Shown in pieces: positions 61,355-64,000 of a stretch of 64,000 nucleotides of DNA (its first letter is position 1; each line of letters opens with the position of its first letter). Location of the stretch: the NCBI GenBank assembly GCA_019240635.1, contig JAFAYA010000014.1:1-64000 (forward strand). Reading direction: 5' to 3'. The notes below the pieces were generated by a model that saw only the letters and a list, made by a program, of their open reading frames with translations, was not told where the DNA came from and made no database searches. Source of the stretch: Acidisphaera sp. GTDB taxonomy: Bacteria > Pseudomonadota > Alphaproteobacteria > Acetobacterales > Acetobacteraceae. The position numbers were made by a program, and so were the translations under genes.

Positions 61355-62371
61355 ATGCCGGAGACGCTGCATACCGACGTCGCGATCGTGGGGGCCGGCC
61401 CGGTCGGCCTGTTCGCCGCCTTCGAGTGCGGCATGCTGAAGCTGCACAGCGTTCTCATCGACGCCCTGGCGTCGCCGGGCGGCCAGTGCGCGGCGCTCTA
61501 TCCGGAGAAGCCGATCTACGACATCCCCGCCCAGCCCAGGATCGAGGCCGGTGAGCTGATCAGCCTGCTCGAGCGGCAGATCGCCCCGTTCCATCCGCCG
61601 CACCTTCTGGGGCGCCGGGTCGAACGGCTCGACGGCGCGGCGGGCGCCTTCACGCTCGGCACCGATGCGGGCGACGTCGTGCACGCCGGCGCGATCCTGC
61701 TCGCCGCGGGCGCCGGCGCGTTCGGGCCGAACCGTCCGCCGCTCGCCGGCCTGGCGGAGTATGAGGCGGCCGGCGCGGTGCACTACTATGTGCGCCGGCG
61801 CGAGGATCTCCGCGGCCGTCGCGTGGTGATCGCCGGGGGCGGCGATTCCGCCGTGGACTGGGCGCTGGCGCTGCGCGGCATCGCCGAGGCGATCTTCGTC
61901 GTGCACCGGCGGGCAAAATTCCGCGCCGCGCCGGAGAGCGCCGAACAGCTGGCGCAGGCCGCACGGCGCGGGGAGGTGGAGCTGGTCATCCCCTACCAGC
62001 TGCACGCCCTGCACGGCAGCGACGGGCGGCTGGAGTCGGTGGAGGTCGCCACCGTCGAGGGCGAGACGCGCCGGCTCGCCGCCGACCGGCTGCTGCCGTT
62101 CTTCGGCCTGTCGATGGATCTCGGCCCGATCGCCGACTGGGGCCTCGCTCTGGAGCGGCACCACATCGTCGTGGCGCCGGCGACCTGCCAGACCAGCGTG
62201 CCCGGCGTGTTCGCGATCGGCGACGTGGCGAGCTATCCGGGCAAGCTCAAGCTCATCCTGCAGGGCTTCAGCGAGGCGGCGATGGCGGCGCACGCGATCC
62301 ACGCCGTGGTCCGCCCGGACCAGGCGCTGCACTTCGAGTACTCGACCACCTCCGGCATCCCGACGCTCTGA
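61355..62371 (+). CDS. NAD(P)/FAD-dependent oxidoreductase, TrxR-like ferredoxin/flavodoxin-NADP reductase
   Basis: VAIVGAGPVGLFAAFECGMLKLHSVLIDALASPGGQCAALYPEKPIYDIPAQP; VVIAGGGDSAVDWALAL; GVFAIGDVASYPGKLKLILQGFSEAAMAAHAI. Confidence 0.92.
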   Translation: MPETLHTDVAIVGAGPVGLFAAFECGMLKLHSVLIDALASPGGQCAALYPEKPIYDIPAQPRIEAGELISLLERQIAPFHPPHLLGRRVERLDGAAGAFTLGTDAGDVVHAGAILLAAGAGAFGPNRPPLAGLAEYEAAGAVHYYVRRREDLRGRRVVIAGGGDSAVDWALALRGIAEAIFVVHRRAKFRAAPESAEQLAQAARRGEVELVIPYQLHALHGSDGRLESVEVATVEGETRRLAADRLLPFFGLSMDLGPIADWGLALERHHIVVAPATCQTSVPGVFAIGDVASYPGKLKLILQGFSEAAMAAHAIHAVVRPDQALHFEYSTTSGIPTL

Positions 62372-62381
62372 GGCGTCCAGC

Positions 62382-63272
62382 ATGACCGCGCCGCTCTCCT
62401 CGATGACCGGGTTCGGTCGCAGCGACGGCAGCGGCGACGGTGTTGCCTGGGCCTGGGAGTTGCGCAGCGTCAATGCGCGGGGCCTCGATCTGCGCTTTCG
62501 CCTACCGCCCGGCCTCGACGCCCAGGAGCCGAGGTTGCGCGAGGCCGCCGGCCGCCTGCTCCGGCGCGGCAGCGTGACCGCCAGCCTGGCGCTCCGCCGC
62601 GAGACGCCGACGCGCCTCGTGGCGGACGAGGCGGTGCTCGCGCACGTGCTGACGCTGGCGCTCGATCTCGCACGGCGCATCCCCGGCAGCTCGGCCCCAC
62701 GCGCCGAGGCGCTGATGGCGTTGCCGGGCGTGCTGCGCGTGGCCAGCGACGAGCCCGAGGCCGGCGCCGCCGGCCAGACCGAGGCCGTGTTTGGCGGATT
62801 CGGCGCGGCGCTCGACGCGCTCGCCGCGGCGCGGCGCGCGGAAGGAGCGCGGCTGTCGGCTGCGCTGACGGCACTGCTCGGCGAGATTTCCGCTCTTTGC
62901 GCGCAAGCCGGCGCGGAAGCGGCCGACCAGCCCGCGGCACAGCGCGCGCGCCTGCTCGACAACCTGCAGGCATTGCTTCGCGATACGCCCGGCCTGCCGG
63001 AAGAGCGCATCGCCCAGGAGGTGGCGCTGCTCGCTTCCCGCTCCGACGTGCGCGAAGAGCTCGAGCGGCTGGATAGCCACATCCAGGCCGCGCACGCGCT
63101 GCTCGCCGAAGGCGCGAATATCGGCCGCCGCTTCGACTTCCTGGCCCAGGAGTTCAATCGCGAGGTCAACACGCTCTGCAGCAAGTCCGCCTCCGCCGCG
63201 CTGACCGCGACGGGGCTGCGGCTCAAGGCGGCGATCGAGCAGTTGCGCGAGCAGGTGCAGAACATTGAATAG
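62382..63272 (+). CDS. YicC family protein
   Basis: SSMTGFGRSDGSGDGVAWAWELRSVNARGLDLRFRLPPGLD...GANIGRRFDFLAQEFNREVNTLCSKSASAALTATGLRLKAAIEQLREQVQNIE. Confidence 0.96.
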   Translation: MTAPLSSMTGFGRSDGSGDGVAWAWELRSVNARGLDLRFRLPPGLDAQEPRLREAAGRLLRRGSVTASLALRRETPTRLVADEAVLAHVLTLALDLARRIPGSSAPRAEALMALPGVLRVASDEPEAGAAGQTEAVFGGFGAALDALAAARRAEGARLSAALTALLGEISALCAQAGAEAADQPAAQRARLLDNLQALLRDTPGLPEERIAQEVALLASRSDVREELERLDSHIQAAHALLAEGANIGRRFDFLAQEFNREVNTLCSKSASAALTATGLRLKAAIEQLREQVQNIE

Positions 63273-63280
63273 TCCGCACA

Positions 63281-63913
63281 TTGAATAGCCCGGCGCCGGC
63301 CCGGCGCGGCCTGTGCCTGGTGCTCTCGGCACCTTCCGGCGCCGGCAAGAGCACGATCACCCGCGCGTTGCTGGCGCGGGAGCCGGGGCTCGCACTCTCG
63401 GTCAGCGTCACCACGCGCCTGCCGCGCGCCGGCGAGCAGGAGGGCGTGCACTACTTCTTCCGCGACCAGGCCGCGTTCGATGCGATGGCCGGACGCGGCG
63501 ACCTGCTGGAGTGGGCGCGCGTGTTCGACCGCTGCTACGGCACGCCGCGCGCCCCGGTGGAGCAAGCGCTCGCCGAAGGCCGTGACGTCGTCTTCGACAT
63601 CGACTGGCAGGGACACCGCCAGCTGCGTCGCGCGCTGCCCGGCGACGTGGTCAGCGTGTTCATCCTGCCGCCTTCCATCGAGGAGCTTGACGACCGGCTG
63701 CGCCGGCGCGGCGATGATCCGGCGCAGGTGAGCCGGCGCATGCACGCCGCCCGTGAGGAGATATCGCACTGGCGGGAGTTCGACCACGTGGTGGTCAACG
63801 CGGACCTCGAGCGGGCCACCGGCTCGGTATCCGCCATCCTCTGCGCCGCCCGCCTGGCGACCCCGCGTCAGGTCTGGCTGACGGCGATCGGTTCGGGTAC
63901 GGCGGGCTGCTGA
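63281..63913 (+). CDS. gmk: Guanylate kinase (TTG start)
   Basis: GLCLVLSAPSGAGKSTITRALLAREPGLALSVSVTTRLPRAGEQEGVHYFF...DVVFDIDWQGHRQLRRALPGDVVSVFILPPS. Confidence 0.96.
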   Translation: MNSPAPARRGLCLVLSAPSGAGKSTITRALLAREPGLALSVSVTTRLPRAGEQEGVHYFFRDQAAFDAMAGRGDLLEWARVFDRCYGTPRAPVEQALAEGRDVVFDIDWQGHRQLRRALPGDVVSVFILPPSIEELDDRLRRRGDDPAQVSRRMHAAREEISHWREFDHVVVNADLERATGSVSAILCAARLATPRQVWLTAIGSGTAGC

Positions 63914-63917
63914 CAGC

Positions 63918-63975
63918 AAGGCCAGGGGCGCTGCCCCTGGACCCCGGCAAGGCAGAGCCTTTGCAATCCTTTACT
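63918..63975 (+). repeat. Dispersed intergenic double-hairpin repeat, copy C (best-formed)
   Basis: aaggCCAGGGGCgctGCCCCTGGaccccggcAAGGCagaGCCTTtgcaatcctttactt. Confidence 0.85.
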
Positions 63976-64000
63976 TAGCTCCAGCGGCGTCATACGCCGT

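Noticed and set aside
61304-63919. 871-aa minus-strand ORF antisense to the oxidoreductase, yicC and gmk
   Set aside because: Three conserved genes occupy the opposite strand; composition typical of a shadow ORF

Overview
High-GC alphaproteobacterial window, probably Rhodospirillales/Acetobacteraceae by gene content and order (inference; no search was run). Main blocks: (1) ~1-12 kb, an imp-type type VI secretion cluster: tssH/clpV (partial, minus strand) divergent from tssA-tssB-tssC-tssC2(impD)-tagJ(impE)-tssE-tssF-tssG. An ATGA-coupled SAM methyltransferase follows, then an OmpA-family protein and a membrane-anchored HExxH protein. (2) ~14-34 kb, minus strand: a Ser/Thr kinase with a Pro/Ala-rich linker, a CHAT-protease/TPR predicted lipoprotein, a 4249-aa two-partner-secretion (TPS) adhesin built from ~1.6-kb supermodules, and its TpsB/FhaC-like transporter. 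A candidate intrinsic terminator separates the TpsB-TpsA-CHAT unit from the kinase. (3) An amidohydrolase, two tandem HELAH-protease/Hint proteins, cobT/cobS, and DnaJ-, BolA- and RHH-family genes. (4) Housekeeping genes: molybdopterin-binding protein, GNAT-NUDIX fusion, argJ, PpiC, secA, a frameshifted hicA with hicB, an MFS exporter, trxA, addA/addB, a nucleotidyltransferase, an AmgK-like kinase, tsaE, an FAD oxidoreductase, yicC and gmk. The best candidate for an undescribed system is the TpsB/TpsA/CHAT-lipoprotein unit next to the T6SS and kinase. Others are the T6SS-coupled methyltransferase/zincin module, the tandem protease-Hint genes, and a dispersed double-hairpin intergenic repeat seen three times.
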